DNA of 18,132 nucleotides, taken from contig JAQICP010000554.1 in the NCBI GenBank assembly GCA_027858555.1, positions 1-18,132 on the forward strand. Reading direction: 5' to 3'. This document shows positions 6,810 to 13,298 of the stretch, piece by piece (within the stretch, counting starts at the first letter, position 1; each line of letters opens with the position of its first letter). Source of the DNA: Vallitaleaceae bacterium (lineage in GTDB: Bacteria; Bacillota; Clostridia; Lachnospirales; Vallitaleaceae). The translations under genes and the position numbers were made by a program. Below the pieces are notes generated by a model. It saw only the letters and a program-made list of their open reading frames with translations. It ran no database searches and had not been told where the DNA came from.

Positions 6810-7319
6810 ATGAAGCGTACAAATCTTGATACAAGCTCAATGGACCTTAAAGAAAGAGTCGTTTCCATCAAACGTGTAACTAAAGTAGTTAAAGGTGGTC
6901 GTAATTTTAGATTCGCTGCTATTGTAGTTGTTGGAGATGAAAAAGGTCATGTAGGTGCTGGTATGGGAAAAGCAACGGAGATACCTGAAGCAATAAGAAA
7001 AGGTATTCAAGATGCTACTAAGAAATTAATTACAGTTCCAATGGACGAAAATAATAGTATTCCTCATGATTTAGTTGGTAAATTCGGTAGTGCAGCAGTA
7101 CTTATGATGCGTTCACCTGAAGGTACTGGCGTTATCGCTGGTGGACCAGCGCGTGCGGTACTTGAGTTAGCGGGTGTTCGTAATATCAGAGCTAAGTCAT
7201 TAGGATCTAACAATAAGCAAAACTTGGTTTTAGCAACTTTAACAGGTCTTTCAGAACTTAAAACACCTGAGCAAGTAGCGAAATTACGTGGAAAAACAGT
7301 AGAAGAAATTCTAAGTTAG
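6810..7319 (+). CDS. rpsE: 30S ribosomal protein S5
   Basis: A 169-residue protein. The N-terminal double-stranded RNA-binding-like domain carries KERVVSIKRVTKVVKGGRNF (split near residues 14-33) and GAGMGKA; the C-terminal domain has GGPARAVLELAG and KSLGSNNKQN. S5 lies at the mRNA entry channel with S3 and S4 and affects decoding accuracy; spectinomycin-resistance changes map to its N-terminal loop in other bacteria. ATCAAGGAGG precedes the ATG. The rpmD binding site TAGGAGAT overlaps its stop codon. Confidence 0.98.
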   Translation: MKRTNLDTSSMDLKERVVSIKRVTKVVKGGRNFRFAAIVVVGDEKGHVGAGMGKATEIPEAIRKGIQDATKKLITVPMDENNSIPHDLVGKFGSAAVLMMRSPEGTGVIAGGPARAVLELAGVRNIRAKSLGSNNKQNLVLATLTGLSELKTPEQVAKLRGKTVEEILS

Positions 7320-7330
7320 GAGATAGCGAT

Positions 7331-7513
7331 ATGGCAAAGACATTGAAAATAACATTAGTTAAATCAACTATTGGCGCTATTCCTAAACATAGAGCAACAG
7401 CAATTGCTCTTGGTTTAACTAAGATGCAAAAAACTGTTGAACAACAAGACAACGTTGCAATTAGAGGAATGGTTAACCAAATATCACATTTAGTAAATGT
7501 TGAAGAAGCATAA
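7331..7513 (+). CDS. rpmD: 50S ribosomal protein L30
   Basis: A 60-residue protein of the short bacterial L30 form. It begins MAKTLKITLVKSTIGAIPKH, with the typical TAIALGLTKMQKTVE helix and a VNQISHLV segment near the end. L30 is a small peripheral protein of the large subunit and is absent from some bacteria. It starts 11 bases after rpsE, with TAGGAGAT overlapping the rpsE stop as its ribosome binding site. Confidence 0.96.
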   Translation: MAKTLKITLVKSTIGAIPKHRATAIALGLTKMQKTVEQQDNVAIRGMVNQISHLVNVEEA

Positions 7514-7543
7514 TGCAATTCATAAAGGGAGGTGTAATCTTCA

Positions 7544-7984
7544 ATGAATTTAACAGATTTAAGACCAAATAAAGGTTCGATCAAAAATAGTAAACGAAAA
7601 GGCAGAGGTCCTGGAACTGGTAATGGTAAAACAGCCGGTAGAGGTCAAGACGGTCAAAATTCACGTTCAGGCGGTGGGACTAGACCAGGTTTCGAAGGTG
7701 GACAAATGCCTATATATAGAAGACTTCCTAAAAGAGGTTTTACTTGCAGAAACTCAAAAGAAATCATCGGAATCAATCTTGATGCATTAAATGTATTTAG
7801 AGCAGGTTCGGTTGTAACACTTGATAAACTACAAGAAAAAGGTATTATAAATAACCCGAAAGATGGTGTGAAGATTTTAGGTAGTGGAGAGTTGACAAAA
7901 AAACTAACAGTTAAGATGTCTGCTTTCAGTAAAACTGCTATAGAAAAAATCGAAGCTGCTGGCGGGAAGGCTGAGGTGGTATAG
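7544..7984 (+). CDS. rplO: 50S ribosomal protein L15
   Basis: A 146-residue protein with a glycine- and arginine-rich N-terminal extension (GRGPGTGNGKTAGRGQDGQN in about residues 21-40) that threads into 23S rRNA, then GFEGGQMPIYRRLPKRGF, the family signature. The C-terminal globular part has the LGSGELTKKLTVK and AFSKTA segments. L15 joins during late 50S assembly. The start is preceded by GGGAGGTG. The stop codon is directly followed by the ATG of secY, with no base between them. Confidence 0.97.
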   Translation: MNLTDLRPNKGSIKNSKRKGRGPGTGNGKTAGRGQDGQNSRSGGGTRPGFEGGQMPIYRRLPKRGFTCRNSKEIIGINLDALNVFRAGSVVTLDKLQEKGIINNPKDGVKILGSGELTKKLTVKMSAFSKTAIEKIEAAGGKAEVV

Positions 7985-9262
7985 ATGTTTAGAACTTTTA
8001 GAGATGCATTCAAAATACCAGATTTAAGACAAAAATTAGTGTTTACGCTATTGATGTTATTAGTAATAAGGATTGGTGCGGCGATACCAATTCCTGGTAT
8101 TGATAGTACCGAATTACAAAAAGCCTTCGCGGGCAATGATTTGCTTGGATTGTACGATGCTTTCTCTGGAGGTGCATTTGCAAATATGACATTATTTGCT
8201 ATGGGTATTGTGCCATATATTAATGCATCTATCATCATGAACCTACTCACAATTGCTATTCCACCACTTGAGGAAATGCAAAAAGAGGGCACTGAAGGAC
8301 GCAAGAAAATTGCTAAAATCACTAGAATTGCTACGGTTGGTTTAGCGTTATTACAAGGTACAGCTACTTCAATCGGCTTACAAAATATATTTGTAAAATA
8401 CGATTTCTTCTCTGTAATAGTAGCGATATTTGCTATGACTGCAGGTACAGCGTTCTTAATGTGGATTGGTGAAAGAATTACAGAAAGCGGTATTGGTAAT
8501 GGTATATCTTTGATTATCTTTGTCAATATCCTATCAAGATTACCAGCTGGCGTTAAAGCTCTATATAATGAAGTAACAGTTGGAAACTATATTGCAGTAT
8601 TCGCTGTTTTAGCAGTACTATTTGGTATGGTTATGCTAGTTGTCCTCATTTATTTAGGGGAGAGACGTATTCCAGTACAATATGCAAAACGCGTACAAGG
8701 TAGAAAAGTATATGGTGGGCAATCTACACATATTCCTATAAGGGTTAATATGGCTGGTGTTATACCGGTAATTTTCGCCTCTTCCTTACTTGCATTTCCT
8801 CGTACGATTATACAGTTGTTTAGTCTTGAACCAGCAAATTGGATGACGAAAATACTGAACGTACTTAATTACCAACAAATATTACCAGGTGAATTTCCGT
8901 TTGGTATCTTCTTATATGTAACATTAATCATTTTATTTGCATATTTTTATACGGCAATTATCTTCAACCCATTTGAAGTTGCGAACAATATGAAGAAAAA
9001 CGGTGGTTTTGTACCGGGTATTAGACCTGGAAAGCCTACAGTTGATCATATGACAACCATCTTGAACAGAATGGTATTAATTGGTGGATTAATTCTTTCA
9101 ATTATCGCATCAGCACCAATCTTTTTAGCATGGGTAACAGATATTAAGATATCACTTGGTGGTACGTCACTTATTATCGTGGCAGGTGTTTGTATAGAAA
9201 CTGTGAAGCAAATAGAATCTCAATTAGTAATGAGACACTATAAAGGTTTCCTTAACGCTTAA
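7985..9262 (+). CDS. secY: Preprotein translocase channel subunit SecY
   Basis: A 425-residue membrane protein, the usual length with ten predicted membrane segments. SecY forms the protein-conducting channel with SecE and SecG and works with SecA and with ribosomes. Visible signatures are the plug-region sequence RIGAAIPIPGID after the first segment, GIVPYINASIIMN in the second, ERITESGIGNGISLIIF, GGQSTHIPIRVNMAGVIPVI (split around the sixth loop) and the cytosolic loop GIRPGKPT that contains the arginine needed for SecA action in E. coli. It starts immediately at the end of rplO, with GAGGTGG inside rplO as binding site, so translation is probably coupled. Confidence 0.98.
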   Translation: MFRTFRDAFKIPDLRQKLVFTLLMLLVIRIGAAIPIPGIDSTELQKAFAGNDLLGLYDAFSGGAFANMTLFAMGIVPYINASIIMNLLTIAIPPLEEMQKEGTEGRKKIAKITRIATVGLALLQGTATSIGLQNIFVKYDFFSVIVAIFAMTAGTAFLMWIGERITESGIGNGISLIIFVNILSRLPAGVKALYNEVTVGNYIAVFAVLAVLFGMVMLVVLIYLGERRIPVQYAKRVQGRKVYGGQSTHIPIRVNMAGVIPVIFASSLLAFPRTIIQLFSLEPANWMTKILNVLNYQQILPGEFPFGIFLYVTLIILFAYFYTAIIFNPFEVANNMKKNGGFVPGIRPGKPTVDHMTTILNRMVLIGGLILSIIASAPIFLAWVTDIKISLGGTSLIIVAGVCIETVKQIESQLVMRHYKGFLNA

Positions 9263-9282
9263 TTTATTTTTGGAGGTATCAT

Positions 9283-9927
9283 ATGAATTTAATCATGTTA
9301 GGTGCACCAGGTGCAGGTAAAGGCACACAAGCTAAGAGACTGTCAGATAAATATGAGATTCCTCATATTTCAACAGGGGATATTTTTAGAGCTAATATCA
9401 AAGCGCAAACAGAATTAGGCGTTAAAGCTAAATCATATATGGATCAAGGGTTATTAGTACCTGATGAATTAGTGGTTGATTTAGTGGCAGATCGTCTTAA
9501 ACAAGATGACTGTGTAAAAGGTTTCATTTTAGATGGTTTCCCAAGAACTTTGGTTCAGGCTGATAGTTTAGATAAAGCCCTCTCTGCGATGGATGCTAAG
9601 ATAGATGCTGCAGTTGATGTTGACGTACCTGATGAAGACATCATCAAGCGTATGGCCGGTAGAAGAGCATGTATATCATGTGGCTCTACTTATCATCTTC
9701 AGTACCTAAAGCCTGCAGTTGAAGGGGTGTGTGACAGATGTTCTGATAAGCTTGTACTTAGAGTTGATGATGAACCTGAAACAGTCAAGAAACGTTTATT
9801 AGTCTATCATGAGCAGACACAACCTTTAATAGAGTATTATACTAAAAAAGGTAGTTTGGTTAAAGTGGATGGAACCTTAGACATTCCTACAATCACGATA
9901 GCAATATTAAAGCATTTGAGTAAATAA
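9283..9927 (+). CDS. adk: Adenylate kinase with zinc-binding lid
   Basis: A 214-residue long-form adenylate kinase that interconverts ATP plus AMP and two ADP. The P loop GAPGAGKGTQ is at residues 7-16, the AMP-binding segment DGFPRT at 84-89, and the LID domain carries Cys130, Cys133, Cys150 and Cys153, the four-cysteine zinc site found in many Gram-positive enzymes. TGGAGGTATC precedes the ATG. Its position after secY is the classic Firmicute order. Between its stop and map lies a short 12-bp tandem repeat. Confidence 0.98.
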   Translation: MNLIMLGAPGAGKGTQAKRLSDKYEIPHISTGDIFRANIKAQTELGVKAKSYMDQGLLVPDELVVDLVADRLKQDDCVKGFILDGFPRTLVQADSLDKALSAMDAKIDAAVDVDVPDEDIIKRMAGRRACISCGSTYHLQYLKPAVEGVCDRCSDKLVLRVDDEPETVKKRLLVYHEQTQPLIEYYTKKGSLVKVDGTLDIPTITIAILKHLSK

Positions 9928-9928
9928 A

Positions 9929-9956
9929 ACGGTGTAAAAAACGGTGTAAAAAACGG
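9929..9956 (+). repeat. 12-bp tandem repeat between adk and map
   Basis: The unit ACGGTGTAAAAA occurs twice exactly (9929-9940 and 9941-9952), followed by ACGG of a third unit that runs into GGGGT. It fills most of the 41-base gap. The G-rich end of the partial third unit serves as the weak Shine-Dalgarno (GGGGGT) of map, unlike the AGGAGG sites of its neighbours. Likely replication slippage. Confidence 0.75.
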
Positions 9957-9968
9957 GGGTCTAGTTTT

Positions 9969-10724
9969 ATGGCAATTCTAATAAAAAACGAGCAACAAAT
10001 TGATTTGATGCGAGAGGCTGGCCGCATAGTAGCTGAGACTCATCTATTATTAGAGCAAGAGATTAAAGTTGGTGTTAGTACTTTTGAGTTAAATAGAATT
10101 GCCGAAAAATTTATACGAAGTCAAGATGCTGTACCCTCATTTTTAGGATATAACGGATACCCGGCATCTATATGTGCTTCAATTAATGAAGAAGTGGTGC
10201 ATGGTATTCCATCAAAATCTCGAATGATCAAAGATGGTGATGTGGTTAGCGTTGACATTGGTGCCTATAAGAATGGGTATCATGGCGATGCGGCTAGAAC
10301 TCACGGCGTTGGCGCAATTTCTGAGGAAGCAAAACGGTTGATTCAAGTAACCGAGGAAAGTTTCTACGAAGGGATTGCAATGATAAAACCGGGTAATCAT
10401 TTACATCAGATTAGTCAAGCGATTCAGCAGTATGTTGAAGCTAATGGGTTTTCTGTAGTACGAGATTTAGTTGGACACGGGATTGGCACCCAGATGCATG
10501 AAGAACCGCAAATTCCAAATTTTAAAACAATTGGCAGAGGCCCACGTTTAGAAAAGGGTATGGTTCTTGCGATAGAACCAATGGTTAATTTTGGGCGATA
10601 TGAGGTTCGGATTTTAGCAGATGATTGGACAGTTGTAACATTAGATCATAGTTTATCTTCTCATTATGAGAATACAGTGCTCGTTACAGCAAATGGTTAT
10701 GAATTATTAACAATAAAGAAATAA
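9969..10724 (+). CDS. map: Type I methionine aminopeptidase
   Basis: A 251-residue enzyme removing the initiator methionine from nascent proteins in the cytosol. The five metal ligands are all present: Asp96, Asp107, His170, Glu203 and Glu234, along with His78 and His177 of the active site. The length matches the short class Ia form without an N-terminal zinc finger. The final motif reads SSHYENTVLVT. The ribosome binding site GGGGGT is poor compared with neighbouring genes, so expression may be lower or depend on upstream translation. The KOW gene follows after 13 bases. Confidence 0.97.
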   Translation: MAILIKNEQQIDLMREAGRIVAETHLLLEQEIKVGVSTFELNRIAEKFIRSQDAVPSFLGYNGYPASICASINEEVVHGIPSKSRMIKDGDVVSVDIGAYKNGYHGDAARTHGVGAISEEAKRLIQVTEESFYEGIAMIKPGNHLHQISQAIQQYVEANGFSVVRDLVGHGIGTQMHEEPQIPNFKTIGRGPRLEKGMVLAIEPMVNFGRYEVRILADDWTVVTLDHSLSSHYENTVLVTANGYELLTIKK

Positions 10725-10737
10725 TAGAGGTGACCTT

Positions 10738-11025
10738 ATGAAAGAAATAATACTGGGTCAAGTCGTCATTTCGAAAGCTGGGCGTGACAAAGGTGATTAT
10801 TTTGTGGTAATGGATATTAAAAATGAATATGCTTATCTGGCCGATGGTCATAACAGAACATTAGACCGACTCAAAGCTAAGAAGTTCAAGCATATACAAC
10901 CAACAAATGATATCATTGATGGGATAAAAAACAAGATTGAAAACCAATTGAAAATTGCGAATCTAGATATTAGAGAAGCGTTAAACAAATGTAAGAACCC
11001 TCAATCACAAAGTAATGAAAATTAA
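10738..11025 (+). CDS. Small KOW-domain RNA-binding protein (YbzG-like)
   Basis: A 95-residue protein with an N-terminal KOW/SH3-like half (about residues 5-55: LGQVVISKAGRDKGDYFVVM, then YLADGHNRTLDRLKAKKFKH) resembling the L14e/L24-type RNA-binding fold. The C-terminal half is charged and probably helical, ending in a polar QSQSNEN tail. It sits between map and infA, where B. subtilis has ybzG, and related proteins are common in Firmicutes at this place. The function is not established as far as I know; the fold and location suggest a ribosome- or rRNA-associated factor, which is inference. A GAGGTGA binding site lies seven bases before the ATG. Confidence 0.85.
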   Translation: MKEIILGQVVISKAGRDKGDYFVVMDIKNEYAYLADGHNRTLDRLKAKKFKHIQPTNDIIDGIKNKIENQLKIANLDIREALNKCKNPQSQSNEN

Positions 11026-11051
11026 TCATTGTAGCATAAGGAGGATCATGA

Positions 11052-11270
11052 ATGTCAAAAAAAGATGTTATAGAAGTTGAAGGTAAGATTGTTGAAAAAT
11101 TGCCTAATGCAATGTTTCAAGTTGAGTTAGAAAATGGTCATGTTATATTAGGACATATCAGTGGGAAATTACGTATGCATTATATTCGTATCTTGCCAGG
11201 TGATAAAGTAACGGTAGAGATGTCACCATATGACTTGACCAAAGGCAGAATTGTCTGGAGAGACAAATAA
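11052..11270 (+). CDS. infA: Translation initiation factor IF-1
   Basis: A 72-residue S1-type OB-fold protein, exactly the family length. It starts MSKKDVIEVEGKIVEKLPNA and carries the conserved GHISGKLRMHYIRILPGDKV (split over about residues 37-57) and YDLTKGRIVWR near the end. IF-1 occupies the A site of the small subunit during initiation and strengthens IF-2 and IF-3. TAAGGAGGATC precedes the ATG. Its place between the KOW gene and rpmJ is typical. Confidence 0.98.
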   Translation: MSKKDVIEVEGKIVEKLPNAMFQVELENGHVILGHISGKLRMHYIRILPGDKVTVEMSPYDLTKGRIVWRDK

Positions 11271-11315
11271 TATAGATAAGTAACCGATACCTATGTGTAT
11301 GAAAGGAGGCCTACC

Positions 11316-11429
11316 GTGAAAGTAAGATCTTCAGTTAAACCAATGTGCGAAAAATGCAAAATCATTAAAAGAAAAGGTAGAGTCATGGTTATATGCGAGA
11401 ATCCTAAGCATAAACAAAAACAAGGATGA
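11316..11429 (+). CDS. rpmJ: 50S ribosomal protein L36, zinc-binding form
   Basis: A 37-residue protein starting at a GTG behind AAAGGAGGC. It reads MKVRSSVKPMCEKCK at the start and has Cys11, Cys14, Cys27 and His32, the zinc ligands of the C+ form of L36. It is the smallest ribosomal protein, placed late on the large subunit. The TGA stop overlaps an ATG (ATGA at 11426-11429), which opens a short frame that soon meets a stop; see the gap entry. In E. coli rpmJ ends the spc operon; here too a gap follows. Confidence 0.97.
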   Translation: MKVRSSVKPMCEKCKIIKRKGRVMVICENPKHKQKQG

Positions 11430-11521
11430 GCCAATTTATAAGATTATCAACAGGTTTTTTGTGTTTATAGGGTAAATATGACGTTTTATGCTATGTTTTA
11501 AAAGAAAATGATATAAAAGAC

Positions 11522-11550
11522 TTGAAACATATTGAAAGATATTATATAAT
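11522..11550 (+). promoter_or_regulatory. Predicted sigma-A promoter of the alpha operon
   Basis: The -35 box TTGAAA (11522-11527) is separated by 17 bases from a perfect -10 box TATAAT (11545-11550), the best promoter match I found in the window. The upstream 30 bases are very A+T-rich, as in an UP element. Transcription would begin near 11557, leaving a leader of about 205 bases before rpsM. A promoter here would let rpsM-rpsK-rpsD-rpoA-rplQ be transcribed in addition to read-through from spc. Confidence 0.65.
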
Positions 11551-11590
11551 GTCTACTTGTGACATGGTATATATGCGGCTGAATGATGAA

Positions 11591-11725
11591 CCACTAGGAC
11601 AAGTTGTAACCTATGGCTAATCAATTTATAAAACCACATAGATCTAAGAATTGCGACCGTCATTGCGATTTTTAGGAAACTAGATAATGAACCCTAAAGC
11701 CTCGGCTTTAATGGGTGTGATCTAT
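11591..11725 (+). promoter_or_regulatory. Predicted structured 5' leader of rpsM
   Basis: Four pairings are visible. Hairpin A: CCA and TAGG plus ACA (11591-11601) with TGT, CCTA and TGG (11605-11616). Closing stem: ATAGATC (11638-11644) with GATCTAT (11719-11725), seven perfect pairs. Inside it, TAAGAA (11645-11650) pairs with TTTTTA (11669-11674), and ACCC plus TAAAGC (11691-11700) pairs with GCTTTA plus GGGT (11705-11716) around a CTCG loop. TAGAT at 11681-11685 can instead pair with ATCTA at 11720-11724, competing with the closing stem. No T run follows, so control would be on translation. In E. coli, S4 represses the alpha operon through a folded leader before rpsM; a similar role here is inference. 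Confidence 0.45.
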
Positions 11726-11763
11726 CATCATAACAGATTTAAAGATGGAGGTGTACAGAAAGC

Positions 11764-12132
11764 ATGGCAAGAATTGCTGGTGTTGACTTACCAAGAGAAA
11801 AACGCGTAGAGATTGGGCTTACATACATATATGGTATAGGTAGACCAAGCTCACTCAGAATTTTAGAAGCAGCTGGAATTAATCCAGATACAAGAGTAAG
11901 AGATTTGACAGATGACGAAGTTACTAAGTTAAGAGAAACCATTGATAAATCTCAAATGGTTGAAGGTGACTTGCGTAGAGAAATCGCATTAAATATAAAA
12001 AGATTATTAGAAAACGGATGTTATAGAGGTATTCGTCATAGAAGAGGTCTTCCAGTTAGAGGACAAAAAACTAAGACTAATGCTCGTACTAGAAAAGGTC
12101 CAAGAAGAACAATGGCAAATAAGAAAAAATAG
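11764..12132 (+). CDS. rpsM: 30S ribosomal protein S13
   Basis: A 122-residue protein starting MARIAGVDLPREKRVEIGLT, with the helix-hairpin-helix region YIYGIGRPSS near residues 22-31 and the C-terminal signature GCYRGIRHRRGLPVRGQKTK (about 85-104), followed by a basic tail that touches P-site tRNA. It pairs with S19 in the head and bridges to L5. GGAGGTG lies ten bases before the ATG. As the first gene of the alpha operon behind its own predicted promoter and leader, it is the likely point of control. Confidence 0.98.
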   Translation: MARIAGVDLPREKRVEIGLTYIYGIGRPSSLRILEAAGINPDTRVRDLTDDEVTKLRETIDKSQMVEGDLRREIALNIKRLLENGCYRGIRHRRGLPVRGQKTKTNARTRKGPRRTMANKKK

Positions 12133-12158
12133 TATTAGTACCTAAGGAGGTTTAAGGT

Positions 12159-12551
12159 ATGGCAAAAGTAGCCAAACGTAGTAATAAAAGGCGTGTAAAG
12201 AAACACGTGGAGCGCGGTCAAGCGCATATTAAGTCAAGTTTTAACAATACTATGGTTACCTTAACTGACAGTGAAGGTAATGCGTTGGCATGGGCTAGTT
12301 CAGGCGGTCTTGGTTTTAGAGGTTCTAAAAAATCAACACCTTTTGCAGCTCAAATGGCAGCAGACACTGCAGCTAAAGCAGCTATGGTTCATGGTCTAAA
12401 AACAGTAGAAGTTATGGTTAAAGGCCCTGGTTCTGGAAGAGAAGCAGCTATTCGCGCGCTTCAAGCAGCAGGATTAGAAGTAACTAGCATACAAGACGTA
12501 ACACCAGTTCCACATAATGGTTGTCGTCCACCAAAAAGAAGAAGAGTCTAA
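12159..12551 (+). CDS. rpsK: 30S ribosomal protein S11
   Basis: A 130-residue protein with a basic N-terminus, then GQAHIKSSFNNTMVTLTD (about residues 20-37), the ASSGGLGFRGSKKSTPFAAQ segment and the invariant C-terminal VTPVPHNGCRPPKRRRV. S11 lies in the platform of the small subunit next to the E-site mRNA region with S18 and S7. AAGGAGGTT precedes the ATG. In this family an Asn-Gly near the tail (NG at about 119-120) can form isoaspartate in E. coli. Confidence 0.98.
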   Translation: MAKVAKRSNKRRVKKHVERGQAHIKSSFNNTMVTLTDSEGNALAWASSGGLGFRGSKKSTPFAAQMAADTAAKAAMVHGLKTVEVMVKGPGSGREAAIRALQAAGLEVTSIQDVTPVPHNGCRPPKRRRV

Positions 12552-12568
12552 CCAGCGGAGGTATAAGA

Positions 12569-13195
12569 ATGGCAAGATATACAGGTGCTGTGTGTAGATT
12601 ATGCCGCAGGGAAGGTGATAAACTTTTCTTGAAGGGCGAAAGATGCTACACAGGCAAATGCGCAATGGAACGTAGACCATTTGCTCCTGGTCAACATGGT
12701 AGAAAAAGAATCAAGTTGTCAGAGTATGGTATGCAATTGAGACAAAAGCAAAGAGCTAAAAGAATATATGGTGTTCTTGAAACACAATTTAGAAATTACT
12801 TTGCAGAAGCAGATCGTCGTAAAGGAATTACTGGTGAGACTTTACTAGTATTACTTGAGACGCGTTTAGATAATGTATGTTATAGAGCAGGCCTTGGTCG
12901 TTCTAGAACAGAATCAAGACAAGTAGTAAGACATAATCACGTGAAAGTTAACGGTAAGAAAGTTAATATTCCTTCATACCAAGTTAAACCTGGTGATGTG
13001 ATTACAGTTAAAGACAAATCACAAGGCATTCAACGTTTTAAAGACATCTTTGAAGTAACACAAGGAAGACCTGTTAAAGAATGGCTTGAGTCAGATTTAG
13101 AAAACTACACAATTAAAATGGTTGCAAAACCATCTAGAGACCAGATTGATGTACCAGTTGAAGAGACACTTATCGTCGAGTTATACTCAAAATAG
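12569..13195 (+). CDS. rpsD: 30S ribosomal protein S4, zinc-binding form
   Basis: A 208-residue protein starting MARYTGAVCRLCRREG at the ATG at 12569, six bases after GGAGGT; an in-frame start at 12521 would lie inside rpsK and adds residues foreign to the family. Cys9, Cys12, Cys26 and Cys31 form the zinc knuckle of the C+ type S4. The S4 RNA-binding domain has LETRLDNVCYRAGLGRSRTE and HNHVKVNGKKVNIPS. S4 is a primary assembly protein of the small subunit and, in E. coli, the repressor of the alpha operon. Its presence inside the alpha operon, unlike B. subtilis where rpsD is separate, makes such feedback possible here. Confidence 0.98.
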   Translation: MARYTGAVCRLCRREGDKLFLKGERCYTGKCAMERRPFAPGQHGRKRIKLSEYGMQLRQKQRAKRIYGVLETQFRNYFAEADRRKGITGETLLVLLETRLDNVCYRAGLGRSRTESRQVVRHNHVKVNGKKVNIPSYQVKPGDVITVKDKSQGIQRFKDIFEVTQGRPVKEWLESDLENYTIKMVAKPSRDQIDVPVEETLIVELYSK

Positions 13196-13213
13196 TGTTA
13201 ATGGAACTTAACA
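13196..13213 (+). other. Hairpin immediately after rpsD
   Basis: TGTTAA (13196-13201) pairs perfectly with TTAACA (13208-13213) around TGGAAC, starting at the first base after the rpsD stop. It is followed by a weaker AGGG/CCCT pairing (13213-13229) and no T run. The 103-base rpsD-rpoA gap contains nothing else I can support apart from the rpoA ribosome binding site AAAGGAGGG. Confidence 0.3.
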
Positions 13214-13298
13214 GGGTGCATAATTCCCTCAGAAATGTAGTCGGTTCTTACTTGATTGGATTAGAACATATAGCCAATATAAAGGAGGGTTTTTATAC

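Larger units (their letters stand above)
11430..11763 (+). other. Gap between rpmJ and rpsM: promoter, leader and possible broken small gene
   Basis: This 334-base gap is the first without an obvious gene. A strong sigma-A-type promoter lies at 11522-11550, and 11591-11725 can fold into a multi-hairpin leader. An ATG at 11426, overlapping the rpmJ stop, opens a frame that meets TAG at 11468 after 14 codons, then remains open in the same frame to TAA at 11618-11620 (49 further codons). The downstream part reads like plausible protein (for example KENDIKDLKHIERYY) but has no good start and overlaps the promoter. I could not recognise it; it may be a decayed gene or chance. No intrinsic terminator was found after rpmJ. 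Confidence 0.6.

Noticed and set aside
7654..8526. A 290-codon open frame on the minus strand opposite rplO and secY
   Set aside because: It mirrors the codon pattern of two well-conserved genes, its translation looks like no protein I know, and there is no supporting ribosome binding site or promoter.
11549..11620. A 23-codon upstream ORF in the rpsM leader beginning at the TATAATG
   Set aside because: Its ATG overlaps the -10 box, so a transcript from that promoter would lack it; inner ATGs at 11564 and 11573 have no ribosome binding site.
11691..11716. Resemblance of the AAAGCCTCGGC segment to a c-di-GMP-I riboswitch core
   Set aside because: The rest of the riboswitch consensus (tetraloop receptor and second conserved hairpin) is not present; the segment is just one hairpin.
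12521..12568. N-terminal extension of S4 into rpsK
   Set aside because: The added residues are not in the family and the strong GGAGGT site points to ATG 12569.
13252..13281. Possible promoter TTGATT...AATATA before rpoA
   Set aside because: The -10 box is poor and the start would fall on the rpoA ribosome binding site.
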